From Desulfobacteraceae bacterium UBA2174 (GTDB lineage: Bacteria; Desulfobacterota; Desulfobacteria; Desulfobacterales; UBA2174): a stretch of 64,000 nt of DNA. Made by a program: the position numbers and the translations under genes. The DNA is taken from assembly GCA_002327445.1 (NCBI GenBank), contig DCWA01000040.1, forward strand, positions 26,834 to 90,833. Direction: 5' to 3'. The notes beneath the pieces are model-generated. The model made no database searches. It saw nothing but the letters and a program-made list of their open reading frames with translations, and had not been told where the DNA came from. Below are positions 36,837 through 45,082 of the stretch, in pieces (position 1 is the first letter of the stretch; each line of letters starts with the position of its first letter).

Positions 36837-36905
36837 AACGGAACCCCCAGAGCAACACCTAAACGAAGTCATCTAGTAAGGATGGCCCCATCGTTGATCC
36901 AAAAT

Positions 36906-36941
36906 GAAGCCGGCGAACCCCTGGTTCGCCGGCTTCTCTTT
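36906..36941. terminator. Intrinsic terminator between convergent genes
   Basis: GAAGCCGGCGAA pairs with TTCGCCGGCTTC around a 7-base loop, then TCTTT on the plus strand and ATTTTGG on the minus. It may serve both the PRC-barrel gene and the convergent metallopeptidase-like gene. Confidence 0.8.
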
Positions 36942-36950
36942 GATGCGGGG

Positions 36951-38318
36951 TCAGAACTCCCGCGCCACTTCCGGATCAACCGTGGGCGGGATCTCCGCCG
37001 ACAAGGCCAAGCCCCTTTCCAGAAGCCTCAGGACGGGCGCCACCGGCTCCCGGGTCGACCGCGGATCGCTGCCGGTGGCCGCAAGAAAGGCTTCCAGGGT
37101 CCGCCGATAGTCTTCCAGGGTGGTTCGGCGTCGCGTCTCGGCGGAAATTTCGGCCGCTTCGCGCGGGTCCACCCGGTCAAGACCATCGAGATTGGAAGCC
37201 AGGCGATCGATGTAGAGCAGGGAATGGAGAAAGGAAGTGGCGAACTCATCCAAATTTTCGCTGGCATGACCACCCGCCATTCCATCGATAAAATTGCGCT
37301 CATCGATGAAGGTCAGCAGATCGGCGTCGGTAGTGATGTCTTGGGCGGCGGGCGGCAGCTTGCCGGTGGTCACCAGGGCGAAACGATCCAGCGAAAGCGG
37401 ACCGAACCCTTTGAGATCGGCGAAAAGCTCGCGCAACCGCGTGTTCTTTGTGTACCCCTGACGGTCCACGAAGACATGCAGCGCTTCATGTTCGGCCGCA
37501 CACTTCAGCTCAGCCGCGCTCCGGTTCCGGAACGTGTCGGCATAAAGCCAGATCCGGGCATTGCCGGAGCTGGTGAGCGCATTGTCCGCCCCCTTCCAAT
37601 CCAGGATGGTGACCTGGGCTACCAGCTCCGCCCCCAACGCCTGCTCCACATGGTCGATCCCGGCTGCCACCGCCTGTAGCCGCAACTGCCGCTCGACGCT
37701 GGCCGGTGACGGCACGCTGGCGTCTTCGCCCGCGTAATCAAATCGAATTTTTCTCTTGGTAGTGGGCAGTTCCATATCCACGGGGGATATTTCCCGGTAC
37801 CCGCGGTGGCGCACCGGGACGCAGACGGACTGTTGACCGTCGCTGATCGTGATCTGAAACCGATCCGGTTCAAGAACCGCGTCTCCCGGAACATTGGGGA
37901 AATAGACATAACAATGTCGCCCCTCGATGCCCCCCGCTTCATCCCGATTCACCGTCAGCTGCCGCCTGGCGCCGGATGGGTCGCCGCCGGCGTTCAACCG
38001 GGGATTTTCCGTGTCCTCGATGCTGACCTGCAAGTCGTCCTTGGTGCTTGAAACCACCACTCCTGATATGTAACCCGAACTGGTCAGCGGTCTGCCGTCG
38101 GCAAGGTCGCAGGCTTCGACCAGGACTTCTCGCTGCACCCCCCCAACGATTTCGAAAAAACGAATAGTTTCGACGCATTCCGCCAACGTCAATCCGGCGT
38201 CAACGCTTTTCCCGGCACTCTGCGATGAGGCAAGACCGGTCCCCACGGACGCGAAGACCGTCAAGAGGAAGATCAATCCGGCAAGGCCGTATCTTTGAAT
38301 GGCATGGTTTGGATTCAT
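36951..38318 (-). CDS. Secreted HEALH metallopeptidase-like protein of unknown family
   Basis: 455 aa with a signal peptide (GLAGLIFLLTVFASVGTGLA). Residues 40-180 are a beta-rich domain with Cys pairs (C48, C70, C136, C166). From ~190 a helical domain contains HEALH at 277-281, an HExxH zinc motif, in AAEHEALHVFVDRQ; Glu358 in NLDEFATSFLHSLL could be the third ligand as in gluzincins. I do not recognise the family. Start MNPNHAIQRYG is the only sensible one. The gene is alone between terminator and NTPase. Confidence 0.65.
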   Translation of the reverse strand: MNPNHAIQRYGLAGLIFLLTVFASVGTGLASSQSAGKSVDAGLTLAECVETIRFFEIVGGVQREVLVEACDLADGRPLTSSGYISGVVVSSTKDDLQVSIEDTENPRLNAGGDPSGARRQLTVNRDEAGGIEGRHCYVYFPNVPGDAVLEPDRFQITISDGQQSVCVPVRHRGYREISPVDMELPTTKRKIRFDYAGEDASVPSPASVERQLRLQAVAAGIDHVEQALGAELVAQVTILDWKGADNALTSSGNARIWLYADTFRNRSAAELKCAAEHEALHVFVDRQGYTKNTRLRELFADLKGFGPLSLDRFALVTTGKLPPAAQDITTDADLLTFIDERNFIDGMAGGHASENLDEFATSFLHSLLYIDRLASNLDGLDRVDPREAAEISAETRRRTTLEDYRRTLEAFLAATGSDPRSTREPVAPVLRLLERGLALSAEIPPTVDPEVAREF

Positions 38319-38392
38319 ACTGAAAAAATTTCACCATGGATCATGAGCGAACGCAACCCCGCTCCAACATCTCGATAAAAAAAGAATATTTG

Positions 38393-39016
38393 CTATCCGT
38401 GCAAGCGCCCTTCAACGGCGGCGCACAGTCGGTCCCCGGCGAGGGTGTCGCGCACATCGATCGCCGGTGTGTCGTGAAGCCCGAACCGCTCTCTGATTCG
38501 AGCCAGACAGTCCAGGCGGGCGACGAGAATCAATAACGGCCCGTTCAGAGTCAACAATGCCTCCAAGCAGGGGGCCCAGCCCCGACCACCGGCTTCCAGC
38601 CGCCCGACTTCATCCACCACGACAATGTCAGTTTGGCGGCATTTTCTAAAAGATAATGCCTCCGCGCCGGCCTGGAAACCGGAATCGAAAAAATCGAACA
38701 TCATCCGGTGCTCCGGATGCGGATGGGGGCGCCGCCGGGCCAACGGCGTGCGCCGGCCGTTGGACAGATCGACCAGATCGAACCCTGACCGCAACCCGTT
38801 TTCCCACAGCCCCTTGGCCAGGATCCCGGCAATGCGGAGCCCCCGGCCGGCCAGGGAGGCGATCACATTTTTCACCAGGGTGGTCTTGCCGCTGTGCCCG
38901 GGGCCGCTGACCAAGATGACACGAAGGGTCGTCGCCCCACGATCTTTTCGGGCGTTAATTTCCCCCTGGGACAGAACACCATCCCGTTTGGGCAGCCTGG
39001 CGAATGGATCTTCCAT
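38393..39016 (-). CDS. P-loop NTPase (NTPase_1/THEP1-like)
   Basis: 207 aa. Walker A is VSGPGHSGKTTLVKNV at ~35-50 and Walker B VVVDEVGRLEAGG at ~135-147, the order and spacing of the THEP1/NTPase_1 family of small nucleoside triphosphatases. The substrate is unknown. ATG 39016 (MEDPFARLPKR) was preferred over the frame to 39103 since the extra 29 residues lack family similarity, although no good Shine-Dalgarno is seen. It is divergent to the DtxR gene. Confidence 0.75.
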   Translation of the reverse strand: MEDPFARLPKRDGVLSQGEINARKDRGATTLRVILVSGPGHSGKTTLVKNVIASLAGRGLRIAGILAKGLWENGLRSGFDLVDLSNGRRTPLARRRPHPHPEHRMMFDFFDSGFQAGAEALSFRKCRQTDIVVVDEVGRLEAGGRGWAPCLEALLTLNGPLLILVARLDCLARIRERFGLHDTPAIDVRDTLAGDRLCAAVEGRLHG

Positions 39017-39179
39017 AGCGGAACAATTTTTTAGCCAAAATTTCGAGTCATGGCAATGGGGTGAAATTTCCACAAATACCAGGCAGGAAAAAGCGATCCT
39101 CAAGATTTGACTTGACGCCGGTGGCTACCAGAGTTAGAGAGCTCTAGTAATATTAGGGAGAAAAGACAAGGAAACGATC

Positions 39180-39752
39180 ATGGAATCCCCGAAAACCGGC
39201 AGCGGACGGCCATCGTCCGGACCGTTGACTTCCGTGATGGAAGACTACCTGGAGGCGATTTTCGACCTCGACCAAGCGCAGAAGGTGGTGCGCGTCAAGG
39301 ACATCGCCCGGCGCATGGGGGTCAAGATGCCCACCGTCACCAGCATGCTCAAGAGCCTGGATGATCGGGGGCTGGTCCAGTACCGCAAGTACGAGTACGT
39401 CGATCTGACCGCCGCGGGCCGGCGGGTAGGCAAGGAGATGCGCCGCCGTCACGGGCTGCTGGCCAACTTCCTCACCGAAATCCTCAAGGTCGATCCGGCC
39501 ACCGCGGACGAAGAAGCCTGCCGCATGGAACATAGCCTGAGTATCGACACGTTGGAAAGGCTGACCGATTTCATGGACTTCGTGCGCGACTGCCCCCGTG
39601 CCGGGGCCAACTGGCTCGAGCGTTTCGAGGAGTATCGCCGCCGGGGATCTCCACCGGCGGATTGCCCCGAGCGGTCGGCCGTTTTCTCCGGTCAGTTGCA
39701 ACAGCGCATGAACCGGGAAGATCCGGCCGGAGGGGAAGAAATGGCATCTTGA
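39180..39752 (+). CDS. DtxR/MntR-family metal-dependent repressor
   Basis: 190 aa. A winged helix-turn-helix at ~20-75 (VKDIARRMGVKMPTVTSMLK) is followed by the dimerisation domain with DEEACRMEHSLS, the Cys-x-x-Glu-His metal ligands of DtxR. An extra C-terminal part has CPRAGANWLERFEEY and DCPERS, a Cys-rich tail found in DtxR proteins beside feo genes. It probably binds Fe(II) or Mn(II) and controls the feo operon downstream, where the palindrome at 40494 is a candidate site. Confidence 0.85.
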   Translation: MESPKTGSGRPSSGPLTSVMEDYLEAIFDLDQAQKVVRVKDIARRMGVKMPTVTSMLKSLDDRGLVQYRKYEYVDLTAAGRRVGKEMRRRHGLLANFLTEILKVDPATADEEACRMEHSLSIDTLERLTDFMDFVRDCPRAGANWLERFEEYRRRGSPPADCPERSAVFSGQLQQRMNREDPAGGEEMAS

Positions 39753-39925
39753 CCGGATCCGGAACTCGCTTCCGAGGAGACGGGCAGCCATCGGCGCTGT
39801 ACGCTGCCCATCTTACGGCCGCCTGCCAGCGCTGTTTTTTCATTTCGTCGGAAAGCGCCAGACGGGCGGCCATTAAAATATCCTTCATGTTAGAGTCCAT
39901 TAACTTTGGTAGGAGCTGCAAAGAC

Positions 39926-40297
39926 ATGGCGACAGATTGGCGACAACACACTGAAATTTCAACGGATCGCCTGCAGTCCGTCCTGATCGAGGGGGACAAG
40001 ACCCGCCGTAGCGAGCGCGCTGAAGTCCTGGCGGCCATCGCCGACAGCGTTGCCCGCCAGCAGCGGGAAATCGAGCTGCAACAGAATCTGGTGACCCTGG
40101 CGCTGCGGAGCTGCCCGCGATCCGGCGGATTTTCGGCACTGGCGGCCGACTGCCCCCTGCGCTCACGGGAAAAGCGACTCAGGGAAGCGATCCAGGAGGC
40201 CATCGACGTGCTGGAGGCCAGCCGGAGGGCATTCAAATCTAAACAGCTTGAAGCACTGCGAAAAAATTTGACGGCGATACTGATCGAAACGGACTGA
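39926..40297 (+). CDS. Hypothetical helical protein next to the feo operon
   Basis: 123 aa, soluble, mostly helical (SERAEVLAAIADSVARQQRE; REKRLREAIQEAIDVLEASR). No known motif. AGGAG precedes ATG 39926 at a 10-base distance; a longer frame from 39887 is possible. The position between the metal regulator and feoA suggests an iron-related role, but nothing in the sequence proves it. Confidence 0.5.
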   Translation: MATDWRQHTEISTDRLQSVLIEGDKTRRSERAEVLAAIADSVARQQREIELQQNLVTLALRSCPRSGGFSALAADCPLRSREKRLREAIQEAIDVLEASRRAFKSKQLEALRKNLTAILIETD

Positions 40298-40451
40298 GAA
40301 CGGACGCGTCCCTAATGGGTGGAATTTTTTTGCGCCTAAATCGCTCAGCACAGGCTGAAGTCAAGACCATGTCCTGAACGACGGTAGCACCCACCGGGCG
40401 TGCCCGCCAACGCCAGCCATTGTGATCATCCCGTAGACGTTAAAATTCGGC
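40298..40451. other. Upstream part of the feoA intergenic region
   Basis: About 350 bp lie between the hypothetical gene and feoA (40298-40647). The first 154 bp hold no feature I can identify; the rest carries the promoter, palindrome, conserved leader and terminator listed next. Confidence 0.6.
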
Positions 40452-40479
40452 TTGACAAAAGCGCAGAATCAGTTATCGT
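40452..40479 (+). promoter_or_regulatory. feoA promoter
   Basis: TTGACA, 16-bp spacer, TATCGT. The start is expected near 40487, giving a ~160-nt leader before feoA. Confidence 0.55.
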
Positions 40480-40493
40480 ACAACTGTCTTTTT

Positions 40494-40509
40494 GATAGAA
40501 TGTTCTATC
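40494..40509. promoter_or_regulatory. 16-bp palindrome, candidate metal-repressor operator
   Basis: GATAGAA-TG-TTCTATC, perfect 7-bp arms, a few bases after the predicted start site of the feoA transcript. Position suits a DtxR-type repressor; the family's classical consensus is longer. Confidence 0.5.
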
Positions 40510-40523
40510 TTCATTAGAAATAC

Positions 40524-40566
40524 CTTACGGCCTTCGGCCTGCCCGGCGCGAAGGAAGTGAAGGCGC
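40524..40566 (+). promoter_or_regulatory. Conserved leader element of feoA (candidate riboswitch), copy A
   Basis: 43 nt starting CTTACGGC and ending with GCGAAGGAAGTGAAGGCGC. The same two blocks occur at 44964-45008 before the porin gene. GCGC-loop-GCGC can pair within it, while its last GGCGC is also the 5' arm of the terminator at 40562-40605. The two structures exclude each other, as in terminator-type riboswitches. Confidence 0.6.
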
Positions 40567-40605
40567 AACCGGCGGTTGTCTCCGCCCCGGGGTTGCGCCT
40601 TTTTT
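40562..40605 (+). terminator. Leader terminator of feoA
   Basis: GGCGCAACC pairs with GGTTGCGCC, followed by six T, 43 bp before the feoA ATG. The conserved leader supplies the 5' arm. Confidence 0.85.
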
Positions 40606-40647
40606 GTTCAAGGGCCGCTATGCGGCGTTCATCGATGAGGAGGAGCC

Positions 40648-40878
40648 ATGACCCTGGACGAACTCAAACCCGGCAGCCGGTGCTATGTCAAGCGCCTGGC
40701 CGCCCGCGACCACCTCGGACAACGCCTGATGGACATGGGACTTTGCCCGGGGCTCTATTTGCGGGTGGTCCGCAACGCCCCCCTGAAAGATCCCATGGAG
40801 GTGGAAATCGAAGGCCGTTTCCTCAGCCTGCGGCATGCCGAGGCACGGTTTGTGGAGGTAGAAGGACGTGACCGATAA
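40648..40878 (+). CDS. feoA: Ferrous iron transport protein A
   Basis: 76-aa SH3-like FeoA (MTLDELKPGSRCYVKRLA; LGQRLMDMGLCPGLYLRVV; EVEIEGRFLSLRHAEA). It assists FeoB in ferrous iron uptake at the cytoplasmic side. AGGAGG lies 6 bases before the ATG. It overlaps feoB by 11 bp, so the two are coupled. Confidence 0.93.
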   Translation: MTLDELKPGSRCYVKRLAARDHLGQRLMDMGLCPGLYLRVVRNAPLKDPMEVEIEGRFLSLRHAEARFVEVEGRDR

Positions 40879-43333
40879 AAAGATCCTCGTAGCCCTGGCC
40901 GGCCAGCCCAACTGCGGCAAATCCACCGTCTTCAACGCCCTGACCGGCGCCAGCCAGCACGTGGCCAACTACCCCGGGGTCACGGTTGACAAGATGTCCG
41001 GCCGCTACCGCTACGACGGCCGCACGGTGGAGGTGGTGGATCTGCCGGGCACCTACAGCCTGACCTCCTATTCCCCCGAGGAGCGGGTCTCGCGTGATTT
41101 CATTCTGCACGAAAAGCCCTCGCTGGTGGTCAATGTCACCGACGCTTCCAACCTCAAGCGCAGTCTTTATCTCACCTTTCAACTGCTGGAGATGGAAATT
41201 CCGCTGGTGCTCGACTTGAACATGATGGACGTGGCCAAGCGACTGGGGGTGGTCATCGATACCGAAGGGCTGGCGGAACACCTGGGAGTGGCGGTGGTGC
41301 CCACGAGCATGAAAAACGGAACGGGCAAAAAGGCCCTCATGGACGCCGTGGCCGCCGCGGGCGAAGGTAGCCGAAAAACGGCGGTGCGTATCGACTACGG
41401 GGAGATGGAACCGTTTTTGCGGGATATCGAAAAAAGGTTGGCCGATGAAACCACCCTGCCGGCCTTCTATCCGTCCCGCTGGGTGGCCATCAAATTGATG
41501 GAAGGCGACAGCGAGGTACAACGCCTGGTGCGCGCCGACAGCCCGCGCGCGGAGCATCTGCTGCGCTTCGCCGAACGGCTGCGCAACGATTTCGAGGATC
41601 GTGTCGGCGAAGCCCCCGAGCTGTTCATCGCCCACCGACGTTACCGCGAAGCCGACGATATAGAGCGTCGCTATGTCACACCGGGCCGACAGGGAGTGGG
41701 CACTTTCTCGGATCGCATCGACAGGGTGGTATGCCACCGGCTCCTCGGCCCCATCGTTCTCGTGGGGGTCATCTGGCTCCTCTACTATCTGTCCATCGTT
41801 CAAGGATATCGCATCACCAACTACACCTGGCCGCTGCTGGCAAAGGTCCGTTCCCTGGCGGAAGCCGTCACTCCCCAGCCGGGCTTCATCGAAATCCCCA
41901 TGCTGCGGGCCCTGGTGCTCTGGTTCGTTGACAGCGTCAACGCCCTTTTAAACTACATCCCGATCTTCTTCATCCTCTTCGGGCTTATCGCCATCCTCGA
42001 GGACAGCGGCTACATGCCGCGCATGGCTTTCATCATGGACAGGCTCTTTTCCCGCTACGGCCTGCACGGTCAGTCGACCCTGCCCATGGTCCTGGGAGGC
42101 ATCTACGTCGGCGGCTGCGCCGTGCCCGGTGTGATGGCCTGCAAGGGAATCCCGGACGAGCGCTCGCGCCTGGCCACCATCCTGATCATCCCGCTGCTCA
42201 ACTGCCTGGCCAAGGTGCCCCTCTACGTGCTGCTGATCAACATCTACTTCGCCGCCCACAAGGCCTGGGCGATGTTTTTCATCTCCACCATCAGCCTGCT
42301 GGTGGTGCTACCGGTCTCGCGCATCCTGACCATGACGGTGCTGCGGGACAAGGAGACGGCGCCCTTCGTCATGGAAATGCCCCCCTACCACCTGCCCACG
42401 GTGCGCGGGGTGTTGGGCCGGGCGGTGGAACGGGTCTGGCTCTTCATCCGCAAGATCACCACCATCGTGGCGGCGGTGGCCGTGGTGATTTTCGTGCTGT
42501 TGCAGTTTCCGGGCATCTCAGACGAACGCCAGGCGCATTTCCAGGCGGAAACGGACAAGGTGACCGCCTCGTTCTTCCAGCAGGTCGATGGCACCCCGTT
42601 TGCCTCTGCCCTGCAAGGCGACAACCTGATGGCGATGGTTCTCTACTGGGACGAGTACAAAAATGCCCGCATCGGCGCCAAGGATCAGCAAGCCATGGCG
42701 GCGATCAACACCGCCTACGAGACGCGCAACCCGGTCTTTTTCCGCATCGTCCAGCCGGAGGGGGACAAGGTTGCCGCCAAGGCCAACCGCGCCTTCAAAA
42801 AGCTCTACAAGGAGCGCCAGGGGCTGCTGCGAGAGATGCGCAAGGAGAGCATCGACAAGAGTTTTCTCGGCCGCCTGGGCCGGTGGCTCGAACCGGCCAC
42901 CCGTTTCGCCGGCTTCAACTGGCGCGTCAACGTCGCCTTGCTCAGCGCCTTCGCCGCCAAGGAGAGCAGCGTGGCGACCCTCGGCGCGCTCTACGAGCCC
43001 GAAGAACGGGGCGAAGCCCTGGAAACGCGCATGGCCCGGGGCGAGGAGGGGTTCACCCCCTTGCACGCCCTGGCGCTGATGCTCTTCATGGTGCTCTACC
43101 CACCGTGTCTGGCCACTTCCATCGCCGTCAAGCTCCAGTCGGGTTCCGTGAAATGGATGCTCTTTTCGATGTTCTACCCGATGGCGCTGGGGCTGATCGT
43201 GGCGGTGGCGGTTTTCTCCGGCGGCAGCGCCCTCGGGCTTACCGGGCTCCAGGCCACGATCGTCTTCTACGGCCTGGCACTGGGTTTTACGATCTTCATG
43301 GGCATTTACAAACAGCAACCGCAATTCAACTAA
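40868..43333 (+). CDS. feoB: Ferrous iron transporter B
   Basis: 821-aa GTP-dependent Fe(II) transporter. The G domain has G1 GQPNCGKST, G3 DLPGTYS and G4 NMMD, followed by the GDI helices and the FeoB core with membrane segments from ~290. Gate motifs include YIPIFFILFGLIAILEDSGY and KIPLYV-like LAKVPLYVLLINIYF. Start is GTG 40868. An insertion of ~130 soluble residues (~560-690) before the final membrane block makes it longer than E. coli FeoB. The product is probably the main ferrous uptake system. Confidence 0.95.
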   Translation: MTDKKILVALAGQPNCGKSTVFNALTGASQHVANYPGVTVDKMSGRYRYDGRTVEVVDLPGTYSLTSYSPEERVSRDFILHEKPSLVVNVTDASNLKRSLYLTFQLLEMEIPLVLDLNMMDVAKRLGVVIDTEGLAEHLGVAVVPTSMKNGTGKKALMDAVAAAGEGSRKTAVRIDYGEMEPFLRDIEKRLADETTLPAFYPSRWVAIKLMEGDSEVQRLVRADSPRAEHLLRFAERLRNDFEDRVGEAPELFIAHRRYREADDIERRYVTPGRQGVGTFSDRIDRVVCHRLLGPIVLVGVIWLLYYLSIVQGYRITNYTWPLLAKVRSLAEAVTPQPGFIEIPMLRALVLWFVDSVNALLNYIPIFFILFGLIAILEDSGYMPRMAFIMDRLFSRYGLHGQSTLPMVLGGIYVGGCAVPGVMACKGIPDERSRLATILIIPLLNCLAKVPLYVLLINIYFAAHKAWAMFFISTISLLVVLPVSRILTMTVLRDKETAPFVMEMPPYHLPTVRGVLGRAVERVWLFIRKITTIVAAVAVVIFVLLQFPGISDERQAHFQAETDKVTASFFQQVDGTPFASALQGDNLMAMVLYWDEYKNARIGAKDQQAMAAINTAYETRNPVFFRIVQPEGDKVAAKANRAFKKLYKERQGLLREMRKESIDKSFLGRLGRWLEPATRFAGFNWRVNVALLSAFAAKESSVATLGALYEPEERGEALETRMARGEEGFTPLHALALMLFMVLYPPCLATSIAVKLQSGSVKWMLFSMFYPMALGLIVAVAVFSGGSALGLTGLQATIVFYGLALGFTIFMGIYKQQPQFN

Positions 43334-43441
43334 TGCGGATGGCCGCAACCAAAATGTCTCGCGCAAAGACGCAAAGAGGTTTTCTTGTTTTTTGTGACAG
43401 TAACTCAGGAGTAACGCACTAACAGAAGGGAGGTACACGTC

Positions 43442-43762
43442 ATGCAACACGGTAAGTTTCTCGGCATCGGCATTATGGTTCTGGCACTCGCCTGGGCCGC
43501 CTCGGCCCTGGCCCACACGCCCCTTTGTTCCTGCTACGACAACGGCGACGGAACGGTCACCTGCGAGGGCGGGTTCTCCGACGGCTCCTCGGCCGCCGGG
43601 GTGCAGATGCGCGTGGAGGCCGGCGACAAGGTGGCGATCCAGGGCAAGATGGACGAGAACAGCGAGTTTTCCTTCGACAAGCCCGCGGGCGACTACAAGG
43701 TCGTCTTCGACGCCGGCGAGGGGCACAGGATCGAGATCGAGGGGAAAGACATTTTAGAGTGA
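43442..43762 (+). CDS. Small exported protein of the feo island
   Basis: 106 aa. Signal peptide (GIGIMVLALAWAASALA) then HTPLCSCYDNGDGTVTCEGG with three Cys, and a beta-sandwich-like part (AAGVQMRVEAGDKVAIQGKM). The fold resembles a small carboxypeptidase-regulatory or NikL-like domain. It may bind metal in the periplasm, an inference from Cys/His content and neighbours. GGGAGG is 8 bases before the ATG. Confidence 0.7.
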   Translation: MQHGKFLGIGIMVLALAWAASALAHTPLCSCYDNGDGTVTCEGGFSDGSSAAGVQMRVEAGDKVAIQGKMDENSEFSFDKPAGDYKVVFDAGEGHRIEIEGKDILE

Positions 43763-43769
43763 GCTGAAT

Positions 43770-43895
43770 TGATGAGTGACTAAAGTGAGCTAAAGTGAAG
43801 GACGCGCTTTCGCACGGGTTGTCTAATTGAAATGCGGAGCGTGGCAACACCTCGACTTTAAGGCACTTTAGCTCACTCGAAACTCGTAACTAAAA
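43770..43895. repeat. Copy of a TTTAGTCACT-type repeat
   Basis: AGTGACTAAAGTGAGCTAAAG and its near reverse complement ACTTTAGCTCACTCG bound this 125-bp gap. The same short motif is amplified at 58.26-58.35 and 62.1-62.27 kb. Confidence 0.6.
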
Positions 43896-43925
43896 CATTC
43901 AGGTTTAAGAAAGGAGCATTTCATC

Positions 43926-44723
43926 ATGCGGAAAATCGTCGTTGCGGCAACATTCCTGTTTCTACTTCTGGCTTCCCCGTCCATGGCCCACTTTCAGATG
44001 ATTTACACCCCCGAGTCGGCGCTGGCACAGGGGAGCGAAATCAGTCTGGACCTGGTCTTCACCCATCCCTTCGAAGCCGGCCATACGATGGATATGGGGC
44101 AACCGGAGCAGTTCTTCGTCGTGCGCAAGGGGAAGAAAACCGATCTTCTGTCCACCCTCAAACCGATGGTCTGGACCAGCTTGACCAATAGCGGAGCGGG
44201 CTACGAAACCACTTTCAAGCTGCGCGGCATGGGCGACGACGTCTTCTGTCTGATGCCGGCCCCCTACTACGAAAAGGAAGAAGACATCTTTATCCAGCAA
44301 GTCACCAAAATGGTCGTCAACACTGCGGGCTTTCCCACCGACTGGGATGCCCCGGTGGGCCTGCCGGCCGAGATCCTGCCCCTGGACAAGCCCTACGCCC
44401 TGTGGACCGGCAACGTCTTTCGCGGGGTCGTGTTGAGTGACGGCAAGCCGGTGCCCAACGCCGAGATCGAGGTCGAGTACCTCAACCACGCCCCGTTGCC
44501 GGAGAAGAACGCCTTCGCCAAAGAGGCTGAAATCGAGGCACCCCAGGACGCCTTCGTCACCATGGGCATCCGTGCCAACGCCGACGGGGAGTTCGCCTTC
44601 GGCATCCCCCGGGCCGGATGGTGGGGCTTTTGCGCGCTGGGCGTGGGACCGGCCAAGACGTTCAAGGACAAGGAGCTGTCCCAGGACGCGGTGATCTGGG
44701 TCCAGGCCCGGGACATGAAATAG
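43926..44723 (+). CDS. DUF4198 periplasmic protein
   Basis: 265 aa with signal peptide ending SMA-HFQMIYTP, the typical N-terminal His of the DUF4198/NikK-like metal-uptake accessory proteins. HPFEAGHTMDMGQPEQFFVV supplies further His and Met ligands; a second beta domain (GVVLSDGKPVPNAEIEVEYL) follows. The family is linked to nickel, cobalt or iron import. AAGGAG is 9 bases before the ATG. In the same island as feoB, so an iron role is plausible. Confidence 0.82.
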   Translation: MRKIVVAATFLFLLLASPSMAHFQMIYTPESALAQGSEISLDLVFTHPFEAGHTMDMGQPEQFFVVRKGKKTDLLSTLKPMVWTSLTNSGAGYETTFKLRGMGDDVFCLMPAPYYEKEEDIFIQQVTKMVVNTAGFPTDWDAPVGLPAEILPLDKPYALWTGNVFRGVVLSDGKPVPNAEIEVEYLNHAPLPEKNAFAKEAEIEAPQDAFVTMGIRANADGEFAFGIPRAGWWGFCALGVGPAKTFKDKELSQDAVIWVQARDMK

Positions 44724-44777
44724 CCATGGCCGTACGACGGCGGCGTTGTGGGGCGGGGAATTCGAGCCGAGGATCAC

Positions 44778-44924
44778 ATGGAAACGCTATGGGTTGTTCT
44801 GATTTTCGTTGCGGCCGTCGGATACCTCGGCCGTACCATCGCCCGCGGACTCAAAAAAGAGGCGCCTTCTTGCGGCTGTTGTGCCGGGTGCAACGGATGC
44901 CCGGCGGCCCATAAAAAACCATAA
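44778..44924 (+). CDS. FeoB-associated Cys-rich membrane protein
   Basis: 48 aa, one N-terminal membrane helix (LWVVLIFVAAVGYLGRTI) and a Cys-rich tail CGCCAGCNGCPAAHKKP with five Cys. This pattern defines the small FeoB-associated proteins, thought to act as a metal sensor or a FeoC substitute. Short enough to be missed by ORF searches. GAGG is 6 bases upstream of the ATG. Confidence 0.88.
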   Translation: METLWVVLIFVAAVGYLGRTIARGLKKEAPSCGCCAGCNGCPAAHKKP

Positions 44925-44963
44925 CATCGGATCTTTCAATATAAACTCGTCAACAGTCCGGGT

Positions 44964-45008
44964 CTTACGGCTTTCGACCGCTCGGCGGTGCGAAGGAAGT
45001 GAAGGCGC
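44964..45008 (+). promoter_or_regulatory. Conserved leader element, copy B (before porin gene)
   Basis: 45 nt that match the feoA leader: CTTACGGC at the start, TTCG-containing middle and the identical 19-nt GCGAAGGAAGTGAAGGCGC at the end. The middle differs in sequence but keeps a GTGC/GCGC pairing. The end again overlaps a terminator arm. Confidence 0.6.
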
Positions 45009-45048
45009 GTTCAAAGGGTGTGCCTACGCCCTTGCCGCGTCTTTTTTT
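45004..45048 (+). terminator. Leader terminator before the porin gene
   Basis: GGCGCG pairs with CGCGTC and AAGGGTG with CGCCCTT inside it, followed by seven T. It is 34 bp before the porin ATG. Confidence 0.85.
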
Positions 45049-45082
45049 GTTTCCAATAAAAGCCCTGGAGAAAGGAAAACCA

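Noticed and set aside
40524..40566. feoA leader as a known cobalamin, GEMM or NiCo riboswitch
   Set aside because: None of the key conserved blocks of those classes that I remember is present; only a database search could settle this.
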